Positions 23,935 through 32,201 of a DNA stretch of 64,000 bases are shown in pieces. Location of the stretch: NCBI RefSeq assembly GCF_003391095.1, contig NZ_CP031447.1:2232001-2296000 (forward strand), in the 5' to 3' direction. Under the pieces are notes generated by a model. The model did no database searches, was not told where the DNA came from, and was given only the letters and a program-made list of their open reading frames with translations. The stretch comes from Austwickia chelonae (GTDB lineage: Bacteria > Actinomycetota > Actinomycetes > Actinomycetales > Dermatophilaceae). The position numbers were made by a program, and so were the translations under genes. Every line of letters begins with the position of its first letter. Within the stretch, counting starts at the first letter, position 1.

Positions 23935-25860
23935 GTGACACTGCTCATGAACACGAGCGACACCACGCAGATCCGATCCGTCGACCGCGTCGTCATCCGT
24001 TTCGCAGGTGACTCCGGCGACGGCATGCAGCTCACAGGCGACCGGTTCACCTCGGACACCGCAGGCCTGGGCAACGACCTGGCCACCCTGCCTAATTTCC
24101 CCGCCGAGATCCGGGCCCCACAAGGCACCCTTCTGGGCGTGAGCAGCTTTCAGCTGCACTTCGCCAGCTTCGACGTCCTCACCCCCGGTGACGCCCCCGA
24201 CGTCCTTGTCGCGATGAACCCTGCCGCACTCAAGTCCAATCTCCGCGATCTACCCCGCGGCGGCATGATCCTCGCCAACCGGGACGACTTCACCAAACGT
24301 AACCTCGCCAAGGTCGGTTACACCCAGAGCCCGCTCGAAGACGGCAGCCTCGAGGCCTACCGTGTCCATGCCGTCCCGTTGACCTCGATCACGGTCGAAG
24401 CACTCGCCGACTCTCCGTTGACCCGCAAGGAGAAGGAACGCGCGAAGAACATGTTCGCGCTCGGCCTGCTCTCCTGGATGTACAGCCGCAATATCGAAGG
24501 AACCAAGGCCTTTCTCGCCGCGAAATTCGGGAAGAAGCCCGACATCCTGGCTGCCAATCTCACGGCACTGGAGGCTGGATGGAGCTACGGCGAGACCACG
24601 GAGTCCTTCGATGTGAGATACACCGTGGATCCTGCCCCGATGGCGCCCGGCCGCTATCGCAATATCACTGGCAATGTGGCCACCGCCTACGGCCTGGTCG
24701 CGGCTGCACACCGATCAGGGCTGCCACTGTTCCTCGGTTCCTACCCGATCACTCCCGCCTCGGACATCCTGCACACCTTGTCCGGGATGAAGAAGTACGG
24801 GGTGACCACGGTCCAAGCCGAGGACGAGATCGCCGGTGCCGGGATCGCCTTGGGCGCCAGCTTCGGCGGAGCTCTCGGAGTGACCACTACCAGCGGTCCG
24901 GGTCTCTGTCTGAAGAGCGAGACCATCGGTCTAGCCGTCGCAACCGAACTCCCCTTGGTCATCGTTGACGTACAGCGCGGCGGCCCGTCCACCGGCCTTC
25001 CCACCAAGACAGAACAAGCCGACCTGCTGCAGGCCCTCTACGGGCGCAATGGCGAGTCTCCGGTCGCCGTGATCGCGGCGAAATCCCCCATCGACTGTTT
25101 CGACGCAGCCTACGAAGCGTGTCGGCTGGCCGTGACCTACCGCCACCCGGTGATGCTGCTCACCGACGGCTATCTCGCCAACGGGTCCGAGCCATGGCGG
25201 CTCCCGGCGATGAGCGAACTCCCTGAGATCGACCCCGACTTCGCCCGGGAGCCCAATGCTACGGACGCCTCCGGGACACCGGCTTTCCACCCGTACGCCC
25301 GAGACGAAGAGACCCTGGCCCGCCCTTGGGCAATACCCGGGACGCCAGGGTTGGCACACCGCATCGGCGGGATCGAAAAGGCCGACGGACACGGCGCGAT
25401 CTCCTACGACCCTGCGAACCACGAACTCATGACCAAGCTAAGGGCCGAGAAAATCGAACGGATGGCCCGGACGATCCCGCCGTTGGACGTCGACGATCCC
25501 ACCGGCGACGCCGAGATGCTGGTTCTGGGATGGGGTTCGACCTACGGACCGATCACCGCTGCCGTACGTAATCTGCGTCGAAGTGGCATCCGGGTGGCCC
25601 AGGCACATCTGCGCCATCTGAACCCCTTCCCCGAGAACACCGGTGAAGTGCTCCGCGCCTACCAACGAGTCTTGCTGCCCGAGATGAACAGCGGCCAGCT
25701 CGCTCTGGTCCTGCGTGGCCGCTACCTCGTCGACATCCGCTCGGTGACCCAGGTTCGAGGTCTGCCTTTCCTGCCCGGTCAAATGAGGCAGATCATCAAG
25801 GACGAACTCGCCGACCTGCTCGGTTCCACCGCTGTGCACACCGGACGACAGGAGGCATGA
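23935..25860 (+). CDS. korA: 2-oxoacid:ferredoxin oxidoreductase subunit alpha (KorA-like, gamma-alpha fusion)
   Basis: 641 aa. The N-terminal gamma-type domain begins VVIRFAGDSGDGMQLTGDRF (about 14-200), followed by the alpha domain with GSYPITPASDILHTLSGMKK and QRGGPSTGLPTKTEQADLLQ, typical of KorA in actinobacteria. With KorB it oxidatively decarboxylates 2-oxoglutarate or a related 2-oxoacid to acyl-CoA, reducing ferredoxin. The GTG at 23935 has AAGAGG 4 nt upstream; ATG 23947 would be too far from it. korB follows after 1 nt. Confidence 0.93.
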   Translation: MTLLMNTSDTTQIRSVDRVVIRFAGDSGDGMQLTGDRFTSDTAGLGNDLATLPNFPAEIRAPQGTLLGVSSFQLHFASFDVLTPGDAPDVLVAMNPAALKSNLRDLPRGGMILANRDDFTKRNLAKVGYTQSPLEDGSLEAYRVHAVPLTSITVEALADSPLTRKEKERAKNMFALGLLSWMYSRNIEGTKAFLAAKFGKKPDILAANLTALEAGWSYGETTESFDVRYTVDPAPMAPGRYRNITGNVATAYGLVAAAHRSGLPLFLGSYPITPASDILHTLSGMKKYGVTTVQAEDEIAGAGIALGASFGGALGVTTTSGPGLCLKSETIGLAVATELPLVIVDVQRGGPSTGLPTKTEQADLLQALYGRNGESPVAVIAAKSPIDCFDAAYEACRLAVTYRHPVMLLTDGYLANGSEPWRLPAMSELPEIDPDFAREPNATDASGTPAFHPYARDEETLARPWAIPGTPGLAHRIGGIEKADGHGAISYDPANHELMTKLRAEKIERMARTIPPLDVDDPTGDAEMLVLGWGSTYGPITAAVRNLRRSGIRVAQAHLRHLNPFPENTGEVLRAYQRVLLPEMNSGQLALVLRGRYLVDIRSVTQVRGLPFLPGQMRQIIKDELADLLGSTAVHTGRQEA

Positions 25861-25861
25861 G

Positions 25862-26929
25862 ATGAGCCCGATCGACCTGGGAATGCCGATTCACGGACTC
25901 AGCGGGGTCCCCCGGATCCCCGAAGACCAACCGGCCCTGAAACGGAAGGACTTCGTCTCCGACCAAGAGGTGCGCTGGTGCCCTGGATGCGGTGATTACT
26001 CGATCCTGGCGACCTTCCAGTCCGTCCTTCCCGAGCTGGGTGTCCCGCGGGAGAACATCGTTGTCATCTCCGGTATCGGATGCAGTTCCCGTTTTCCGTA
26101 TTACGTCGACACGTACGGCATGCACTCCATCCACGGACGGGCCCCTGCTATTGCCACGGGTCTGGCCACCGCCCGTGAAGATCTGTCGGTGTGGGTGATC
26201 ACCGGCGACGGTGATGCCTTGTCCATCGGCGGTAACCATCTGATCCACACCCTGCGTCGCAACGTGAACCTGAAGATCCTGATGTTCAACAACCGGATCT
26301 ACGGGTTGACCAAAGGCCAGTACTCGCCGACCTCACCTGAAGGATTGGTCACTAAGTCCTCCCCTGCGGGCGCATTGGACGCTCCGTTCAATCCGATCGC
26401 TTTGGCGCTGGGCGCAGGCGGGACTTTCGTGGCCCGGACCATGGCCAGCGACCGTGAGCATCTGTCCGGTGTTCTGCGGCAGGCCGCAGAACACCGCGGA
26501 TCAGCCTTCGTGGAGATCTACCAGAACTGTCCTATCTTCAACGACGGCGCCTTCGACACGCTCAGAGACGCGCACCAGAGCGAAAGCCGCCTGTTGCGCA
26601 TGGTGGAGGGGGAGCCCCTTCAGGTCGGGGATCAAGGGGTTCAAACGGACGGGCGAGGCGGGCTGCAACTCGCTGAGATCGTCGACGACAACATGGTCCT
26701 CGAGCATGAGCCGTCCTCACCGGACAGCTCCCGTGCTTTCGCACTGGCCAATCTCGACGACCCTGCCATGTCCTGTGTCCCGGTAGGAGTCTTCCGGAAG
26801 GTTTCTCGAGTGGCTTACGACGATCAGGTACGTATCCAGGTCGCCCACGCCATGGGTGAGTCGACCGCACCGACCGACGAGCAGATCGAGCAGATGCTGG
26901 CCGGCAACGACCCGTGGATCGTGGAGTAA
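25862..26929 (+). CDS. korB: 2-oxoacid:ferredoxin oxidoreductase subunit beta (KorB-like)
   Basis: 355 aa thiamine-pyrophosphate subunit. Cluster ligands appear as Cys40 and Cys43 (WCPGCGDYS) and Cys74 (GIGCSSRFPYY), the fourth probably in YQNCPIFN; the TPP motif is GDGDALSIGGNH (115-126) to NNRIYGLT (143-150). It has no ferredoxin domain, so an external electron acceptor is needed; the divergent NuoB/C/I-like cassette is a candidate. Starts 1 nt after the korA stop. Confidence 0.94.
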   Translation: MSPIDLGMPIHGLSGVPRIPEDQPALKRKDFVSDQEVRWCPGCGDYSILATFQSVLPELGVPRENIVVISGIGCSSRFPYYVDTYGMHSIHGRAPAIATGLATAREDLSVWVITGDGDALSIGGNHLIHTLRRNVNLKILMFNNRIYGLTKGQYSPTSPEGLVTKSSPAGALDAPFNPIALALGAGGTFVARTMASDREHLSGVLRQAAEHRGSAFVEIYQNCPIFNDGAFDTLRDAHQSESRLLRMVEGEPLQVGDQGVQTDGRGGLQLAEIVDDNMVLEHEPSSPDSSRAFALANLDDPAMSCVPVGVFRKVSRVAYDDQVRIQVAHAMGESTAPTDEQIEQMLAGNDPWIVE

Positions 26930-26944
26930 CCCTCTGGTGAGGAG

Positions 26945-26985
26945 TCCCGGGGTGCCTCCCTGTCAGGGGACAGCACTCCCGGGGC
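26945..26985. terminator. Bidirectional hairpin between korB and the TetR gene
   Basis: CCCGGGGTGC pairs with GCACTCCCGGG with one bulge, and CTGTC/GACAG inside extends the stem. It fills the 59-nt gap between the convergent genes. Confidence 0.6.
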
Positions 26986-26988
26986 CGG

Positions 26989-27624
26989 TCACGCCGTGGC
27001 GGACTGATCCGAGACGGTCACCAGACCAGCGCCTCGCGCCTGCTCCACAACGGCGAGCAGAACACCGATGAACCCTTGCAGGACATCAAAAGTCGCTTCG
27101 TCGTCGCGGTCGACCAACCAGTTGAGCATGACTCCGTCAGTCACGGCGAGCACCATCCGGGCCAGGGTGCGGGTGGGCAACCCCTCGCTCCCGGTGATCC
27201 CCATAGAACTGGTGATCATCCGCTCAATGGCGTCCTGATAAGTCTTGTACAGCAGCCGAGCGGACTCTCCGTCACCCCTGATCGACCATGCGGCCAACTC
27301 GTAGGAGAGGAGCTGGCGCCCGGGCTGATTCTGGGTGTGCTCCCAGAAGGCCTTGAACGCCGCATAGGCCTTCTCCTCGAAGGTCCCGGTGTGCCCGTCC
27401 AGGGCCAGTGATACCGCAGCGATGATCGGTTTGATGAATGATTCGGCGACGGCGTTCAGCAGGGCCTCTTTACTGCTGAAGCAGTAATGGACCACACCCA
27501 GCGAGACATTGGCCTCATCTGCGATACGACGCACCGACGCTGCTGCCAGACCCTCGCGGATGGCCAGCTCGATCGTTGCCTCGATGAGCTGCTCACGACG
27601 CTGATCTGCAGGCACCCGTGACAT
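26989..27624 (-). CDS. TetR/AcrR-family transcriptional regulator (BetI-like)
   Basis: 211 aa. The N-terminal helix-turn-helix reads RREQLIEATIELAIREGLAA, then ASVRRIADEANVSLGVVHYC and FSSKEALLNAVAE, a standard TetR DNA-binding domain; the rest is the all-helical ligand-binding part, similar to BetI/TetR_C_6 types. Its effector is unknown. It converges on korAB, so it does not share their promoter. An inverted repeat over its own likely -35 (27720-27743) suggests autoregulation. Confidence 0.88.
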   Translation of the reverse strand: MSRVPADQRREQLIEATIELAIREGLAAASVRRIADEANVSLGVVHYCFSSKEALLNAVAESFIKPIIAAVSLALDGHTGTFEEKAYAAFKAFWEHTQNQPGRQLLSYELAAWSIRGDGESARLLYKTYQDAIERMITSSMGITGSEGLPTRTLARMVLAVTDGVMLNWLVDRDDEATFDVLQGFIGVLLAVVEQARGAGLVTVSDQSATA

Positions 27625-27698
27625 ATGACCACCTCACGACCAAAGTCCTTGCGACAACCGGATGTCACCGTGTCGCCCCCAACAGTAGCCAGAATGTC

Positions 27699-27743
27699 AC
27701 GTTATGAAAGGCGCTGCACGGAATGCAATCGATAAAGCATTCC
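27699..27743 (-). promoter_or_regulatory. Candidate tetR promoter and operator
   Basis: GGAATGC (27720-27726) and GCATTCC (27737-27743) are exact inverted repeats 10 nt apart. On the minus strand TTGCAT (27728-27723), inside the repeat, is a fair -35, followed by an 18-nt spacer and TAACGT (27704-27699) as -10. Initiation near 27692 would give a 5' UTR of about 68 nt. Repeat geometry suits a TetR dimer. Confidence 0.5.
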
Positions 27744-27930
27744 AATGACGCCGCTTCGTGACATACCGATGAACTTCTGACATCAGACTCCACCCCTCGA
27801 TTTCAGTCATCCTTGACCCGAGGAGAGCAGACCGACGCGTGCCATCGTACTCGGTTGATGTTCAGGACATTTGGCCTGACTCGCCACAATATTCAGGAGT
27901 TGATCCATTCGAGAGGCCCCGGCACGACGA

Positions 27931-27966
27931 ACGGGCCCCAGCAAGAAGGCACTTGCTGGGGCCCGT
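27931..27966 (-). terminator. Hairpin at the end of the nuo/polyprenyl synthase operon
   Basis: ACGGGCCCCAGCAAG (27931-27945) and CTTGCTGGGGCCCGT (27952-27966) form a perfect 15-bp stem with a 6-nt loop, 70 nt past the polyprenyl synthase stop codon. No U-run. Confidence 0.7.
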
Positions 27967-28036
27967 CCTGAACGCCTCATAAGTATCTCGTAGAGGCCTG
28001 CTCTCTGCGGAAACATCCGCCACTAACGACAGCAGA

Positions 28037-29038
28037 TCACACCTCGCGATCCACCACCCCTGCAGCCACCTGCTGCAATGCACAGACCGCTGGGCCATCG
28101 CCGAGCGGTCCCAACAATTCCTGAGCTTCCCGAGCCACCGCCCAGGTGTGCTCCCGAGCGCGGTCCAAAGACGGGTGCTCCCTCAACAGCTCCAACGCTC
28201 GAGAGACGCCAGCGTCATCCGTCCGAAGATCACGACCCAGCAGTTCCAAGAGCTCGGTGTCCTCAGGCCGGCCTTCAGCCTGGGCATAGATCACCGGCAA
28301 AGTCGCGACCCCCTCCCGGAGGTCGGTACCCGGCGTCTTGCCTGATGCCTCACCCTCGGAAGCGATATCGAGCAGATCATCGGCAAGCTGAAAAGCAATG
28401 CCCAGCTTCTCCCCGTACTGCCGCAGAATCTCCACCTGCTCCGCATCACATCCAGAGAACATCGCCCCGAAACGTGCTGCCGTGGCGATGAGGACCCCGG
28501 TCTTGTCCGCCAGAACACCCAAGTAGTAATCCACCGGATCTTGCCCCACTGGGCACGGACGAGTGTCCCTGATCTGCCCTGAACAGAGACGAACGAACGT
28601 CTCCGCCTGGATCTTGACAGCTTCCGCTCCCAGATCAGCCACAATCGAACTGGCCGTGCCGAAAAGAAGGTCGCCCACCAGGATCGCCGTCGAATTGCCA
28701 TATGCGGCGTTGGCGCTCACCACATGACGACGCATTTCAGCCTCATCCATGACGTCATCGTGATACAGCGACGCCAAATGAGTCAGCTCCACTGCTGACG
28801 CGGCACTGACGACCTCGTGGTTAACCCCCGAACCGACGTGGGCGGCCAACAAGGTCAACAACGGGCGAAAACGCTTACCTCCAGCTGCAAGCAGATGGCC
28901 GTTCGCCTCGGAGACAAAAGGATCCTCGTGATCCACTTTCTCCCGCAAAAAAACATCGACCTGCCCCAACCCAGCCTGTAAGGAATCGGCCAGAGCCGGA
29001 TCCACATCCGGGAACACAGGCAACGGCTGTGCGCTCAT
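28037..29038 (-). CDS. Polyprenyl diphosphate synthase (likely menaquinone side chain)
   Basis: 333 aa trans-prenyltransferase: first Asp-rich motif DDVMD (94-98), second DDLLD (220-224), plus GGKRFRPLL and GDLLFGTASS. It builds the long isoprenoid tail from IPP and an allylic starter. Small residues before the first motif suggest a long-chain product, but length cannot be set by eye. The ATG overlaps the nuoN stop codon by 4 nt, and menaquinone genes lie on the other side of the nuo operon, so a quinone-tail role is most likely. Confidence 0.9.
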   Translation of the reverse strand: MSAQPLPVFPDVDPALADSLQAGLGQVDVFLREKVDHEDPFVSEANGHLLAAGGKRFRPLLTLLAAHVGSGVNHEVVSAASAVELTHLASLYHDDVMDEAEMRRHVVSANAAYGNSTAILVGDLLFGTASSIVADLGAEAVKIQAETFVRLCSGQIRDTRPCPVGQDPVDYYLGVLADKTGVLIATAARFGAMFSGCDAEQVEILRQYGEKLGIAFQLADDLLDIASEGEASGKTPGTDLREGVATLPVIYAQAEGRPEDTELLELLGRDLRTDDAGVSRALELLREHPSLDRAREHTWAVAREAQELLGPLGDGPAVCALQQVAAGVVDREV

Positions 29039-30615
29039 GGCAGGAACTGCGTGGTCGACTCGAACACCCGCAACAACGGCGAGGGGAAGATGCCCAAGGC
29101 CACGGTGACGAGCACGCCTACCCCGATCGCGAAGACAGTCGTCGTCGAGGCCACCGCCACCTCAGTTCCTTCGCCCTGCGCGATCTCCTCCTTGTCCGGA
29201 GTACGGAACATCAACCCGGCCAGACGGAAGTACGCGAACGCAGTCACCAAGCTGCACAACACACCGATCACGACGAGCACCACCCCAGGGATGCCACCAT
29301 GAGCGACCGCCGGCACAAAAGCCGCCACCTTCGCCGTGAAGCCACTGGTCAACGGGATACCCGCAAAAGCCAACAACAAGAAGAAGAAGACTGCTGCAAA
29401 CACTGGATGTGCGCGGCCCAGACCGCTCCACTGCGAAAGTGTCGTCGCCTCCGAACCACCGGCCCGTACCAGGAAAACCATGCCGAACGCCGCCACCGTC
29501 GTGAACCCGTAGGCCACCAGGTAGAAGAGGACACCCCCGATCGCGCTGCGGTCAAATGCGAGAAAACCCACCAGGATGAAACCGGCGTGCGCCACCGAGC
29601 TGTAAGCCAGCATCCGCTTGACATCCGTCTGGGTGACCGTCAGCACAGAACCGACCACCATCGTCATTCCTGCCACCACCCACAGGGCCATGGACCAGTC
29701 CCAACGAGTGGCGCCAACACCCACGTACACCAGTCGGAGAAGCGCGCCAAAAGCAGCAACCTTCGTACACGCACCCATGAACCCGGTGACCGGGGTCGGA
29801 GCACCTTGGTAGACGTCCGGAACCCAGTTGTGGAAAGGCCAAGCACCGATCTTGAAGAGGATTCCCAGCAGGACCAACAACACTCCGGGGACCAACAGGC
29901 CAGGGTTCACCGTCATCGGGATCGTCCGTGCAATGCCGCTCAACGAGAGCGTGCCTGCGAACCCGTACAGAAGGGCCGCCCCGAAAAGGAAGAAGGCCGA
30001 GCTGAACGAACCCAACAGGAAGTACTTCAGCGCCGCTTCCTGGCTGAGCAGCCTCCGGCGCCGAGCCAGTGCGGTCATCACGTACAGCGGAAGGGAGAGC
30101 GCCTCCAAAGCGACGAACATCGACAGCAGGTCCCCTGCTGTCACGAACATCATCATGCCGCCGGTGGCGAACAAGGCCAACGGGAAGACTTCAGTGGTCG
30201 CCGCCCCAACCCGCTGAGCAATCTCTTCCTGTTTGCTCCCCGGAACCGAGGAACCTGACGGGGTGAAGGCATCAGCGGACTGACCGGACATCCGATCACC
30301 CATGATCAGGATCGACGCCAAGGCCAAAAGGATCAACAGGCCCTGAAGGACGACCGCGACCCCATCCATGACGACAGCGCCGGACATGGTCGAAACCATG
30401 TTCTTTCTCGCCAGCAGCAGAAGCGCCGCGAAGGAGCCGAGAAGAGCCACCACCGAAACCCCGAGCTGGGTCTCGTGCCGGGTATGGCGGGCGGCGAAAG
30501 CCTCGACCAGCACCCCGATCAAGGCGCCACCGAAGACCACCAGCATCGGAGCGATGCTCCCATAGTTGATATCGATCTTGCTCAGCGGTTCGGCCGCTGT
30601 CAGCACCGGAATCAC
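29035..30615 (-). CDS. nuoN: NADH-quinone oxidoreductase subunit N
   Basis: 526 aa antiporter-like membrane subunit of complex I with about 14 helices and the conserved core GLLVPGVLLVLLGILFKIGA, then FHNWVPDVYQGAPTPVTGFM, whose Lys and Glu line the proton path. Starts 4 nt inside nuoM and is coupled to the polyprenyl synthase gene downstream. Confidence 0.96.
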   Translation of the reverse strand: MIPVLTAAEPLSKIDINYGSIAPMLVVFGGALIGVLVEAFAARHTRHETQLGVSVVALLGSFAALLLLARKNMVSTMSGAVVMDGVAVVLQGLLILLALASILIMGDRMSGQSADAFTPSGSSVPGSKQEEIAQRVGAATTEVFPLALFATGGMMMFVTAGDLLSMFVALEALSLPLYVMTALARRRRLLSQEAALKYFLLGSFSSAFFLFGAALLYGFAGTLSLSGIARTIPMTVNPGLLVPGVLLVLLGILFKIGAWPFHNWVPDVYQGAPTPVTGFMGACTKVAAFGALLRLVYVGVGATRWDWSMALWVVAGMTMVVGSVLTVTQTDVKRMLAYSSVAHAGFILVGFLAFDRSAIGGVLFYLVAYGFTTVAAFGMVFLVRAGGSEATTLSQWSGLGRAHPVFAAVFFFLLLAFAGIPLTSGFTAKVAAFVPAVAHGGIPGVVLVVIGVLCSLVTAFAYFRLAGLMFRTPDKEEIAQGEGTEVAVASTTTVFAIGVGVLVTVALGIFPSPLLRVFESTTQFLP

Positions 30616-32201
30616 TTGGCACTTCCCTTCGCAGCATCAGCAGCCGGCTCCGGGTCCTGTACGCCGACGATGCTCAGTGTCTTGTCGACGGACGGATTGA
30701 TCGCCTGCAACGCAAGATTCGGATAGAAACCCAACACCACGAAGATCGCGATCAGCGGGGCCATCACCAGCTTTTCACGAACTACCAGGTCAGCGACCTT
30801 CACAGGAACAGACTCGGCATCCTTCTCCAAGGTCGCATGGCCATGGTCAGAAACCTTCTGCCCAGGCGGAGGGCCGGTGAAGACGCGCTGGTAGAGCAAG
30901 AGAATGTACAACGCGGCCAGGATGATCCCCACCGAGGAGATCGCTCCCACCCACGGATAACGCTGGAAAGTCCCCATCATCACCAAGAACTCGGAGACGA
31001 AGCTGGACAGACCCGGCAATGCCAGACCCGACATCCCAGCCACGAGGAAACATCCGGCAAGAACCGGAGTGACCCGCTGCCAACCGCCGTAGTCCCGGAT
31101 CAACGCGCTGCCATTGCGTTTCACGAGCATCCCGGCCACCAGGAAAAGCGCAGCCGTGGAGAACCCGTGGTTGAGCATGTACAGCACCGAGCCCTGCCCA
31201 GCCATGCGGGTAAAGGCGAAAATACCGAGCACGATGAACCCGAAGTGACTCACCGAGGTGAATGCCACCAGACGCATCATGTTCTGCTGCCCGATCGCGG
31301 CCACCCCGCCGTAGATGATCGACAGCAGAGCCAGCCCGATGACGACCGGAGTCGCCCACTGACTCGCGTTCGGGAAGAACTGGAGGCAGAAACGGATCAT
31401 CCCGAAAGTACCGACCTTGTCCAGCACGCCGACCAGCAAAGTGCTGGTTGCCGGAGTAGCGGCCTCAGCCGCATCAGGCAGCCAGGTATGCACCGGCACC
31501 ATCGGCGCTTTGATCGCGAAGGCGATGAAGAAGCCGATGAAGAGCAGCCGTTCGGTGTTCGTATCCATGGACAGCCCGGTCAACGACGAGACCAGGAACC
31601 CGGTGCTGCCGCCCTTGCCCTGCACGTAGAGCCCGATCACCGCGGCCAACATCACCAGACCGCCGGCCAGCGAGAAAAGCAGGAACTTCAAAGCGGCTCG
31701 ACGGCGATCTGCGCCCACACCGTAGGAGGCGATGAGGAAGTAGACCGGAATCAGCATGCCTTCGAAGAAGACGTAGAAGAGGAAGACGTCCACGGCGGAG
31801 AACACGCCGATCATAAAGGTCTCCAACGCCAGGATCCAGGCGAAATAGCCGTTGTCCCGGCTGCCGTCCGCAGGCATGTCGTCCCAGGCCGCGAGAATGC
31901 AGATCGGTACCAGCAAGGCCGACATCACGATCATGGCCAGCGCCATCCCGTCGGCCCCGACCGCGTAGCTGACCCCCCACTGCGGGATCCACTCGTGCGT
32001 CGCCCTCATCTGGAACTGCTCCGTCGAGCCCAGATCGTAAGAAGTCACCGCTGCGACCCCAGTAAGCACCAGGACCAGAAGGGACACCGCCAGCGATACC
32101 GGCCGCGCCAGCCGCAGGCCGCCTCGCGGCAGGAACGCCACGATGAGCGCACCCACCAGGGGGACGACCATCATGACGGTCAACCAGTCAACGTTCTTCA
32201 T
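30612..32201 (-). CDS. nuoM: NADH-quinone oxidoreductase subunit M
   Basis: 529 aa antiporter-like subunit: FFEGMLIPVYFLIASYG carries the conserved Glu of helix 5, and AIKAPMVPVHTWLPDAAEAA the helix 7-8 motif. ATG 32201 (MKNVDWLTVMMVVPLVGALI) shares one base with the nuoL stop codon (TGATG), so the longer open frame reaching into nuoL is rejected. Confidence 0.96.
   Translation of the reverse strand: MKNVDWLTVMMVVPLVGALIVAFLPRGGLRLARPVSLAVSLLVLVLTGVAAVTSYDLGSTEQFQMRATHEWIPQWGVSYAVGADGMALAMIVMSALLVPICILAAWDDMPADGSRDNGYFAWILALETFMIGVFSAVDVFLFYVFFEGMLIPVYFLIASYGVGADRRRAALKFLLFSLAGGLVMLAAVIGLYVQGKGGSTGFLVSSLTGLSMDTNTERLLFIGFFIAFAIKAPMVPVHTWLPDAAEAATPATSTLLVGVLDKVGTFGMIRFCLQFFPNASQWATPVVIGLALLSIIYGGVAAIGQQNMMRLVAFTSVSHFGFIVLGIFAFTRMAGQGSVLYMLNHGFSTAALFLVAGMLVKRNGSALIRDYGGWQRVTPVLAGCFLVAGMSGLALPGLSSFVSEFLVMMGTFQRYPWVGAISSVGIILAALYILLLYQRVFTGPPPGQKVSDHGHATLEKDAESVPVKVADLVVREKLVMAPLIAIFVVLGFYPNLALQAINPSVDKTLSIVGVQDPEPAADAAKGSAK

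Larger units (their letters stand above)
27625..28036. other. Intergenic region between tetR and the polyprenyl synthase gene
   Basis: 412 nt with no credible gene. It holds the tetR promoter and candidate operator (27699-27743) and the terminator of the nuo/polyprenyl synthase operon (27931-27966). The 27744-27930 stretch shows nothing I can identify. Confidence 0.6.

Noticed and set aside
29029-30258. Long open frame antisense to nuoN
   Set aside because: Shadow of the nuoN codon pattern: charged, repetitive His/Gln/Arg sequence without homology.
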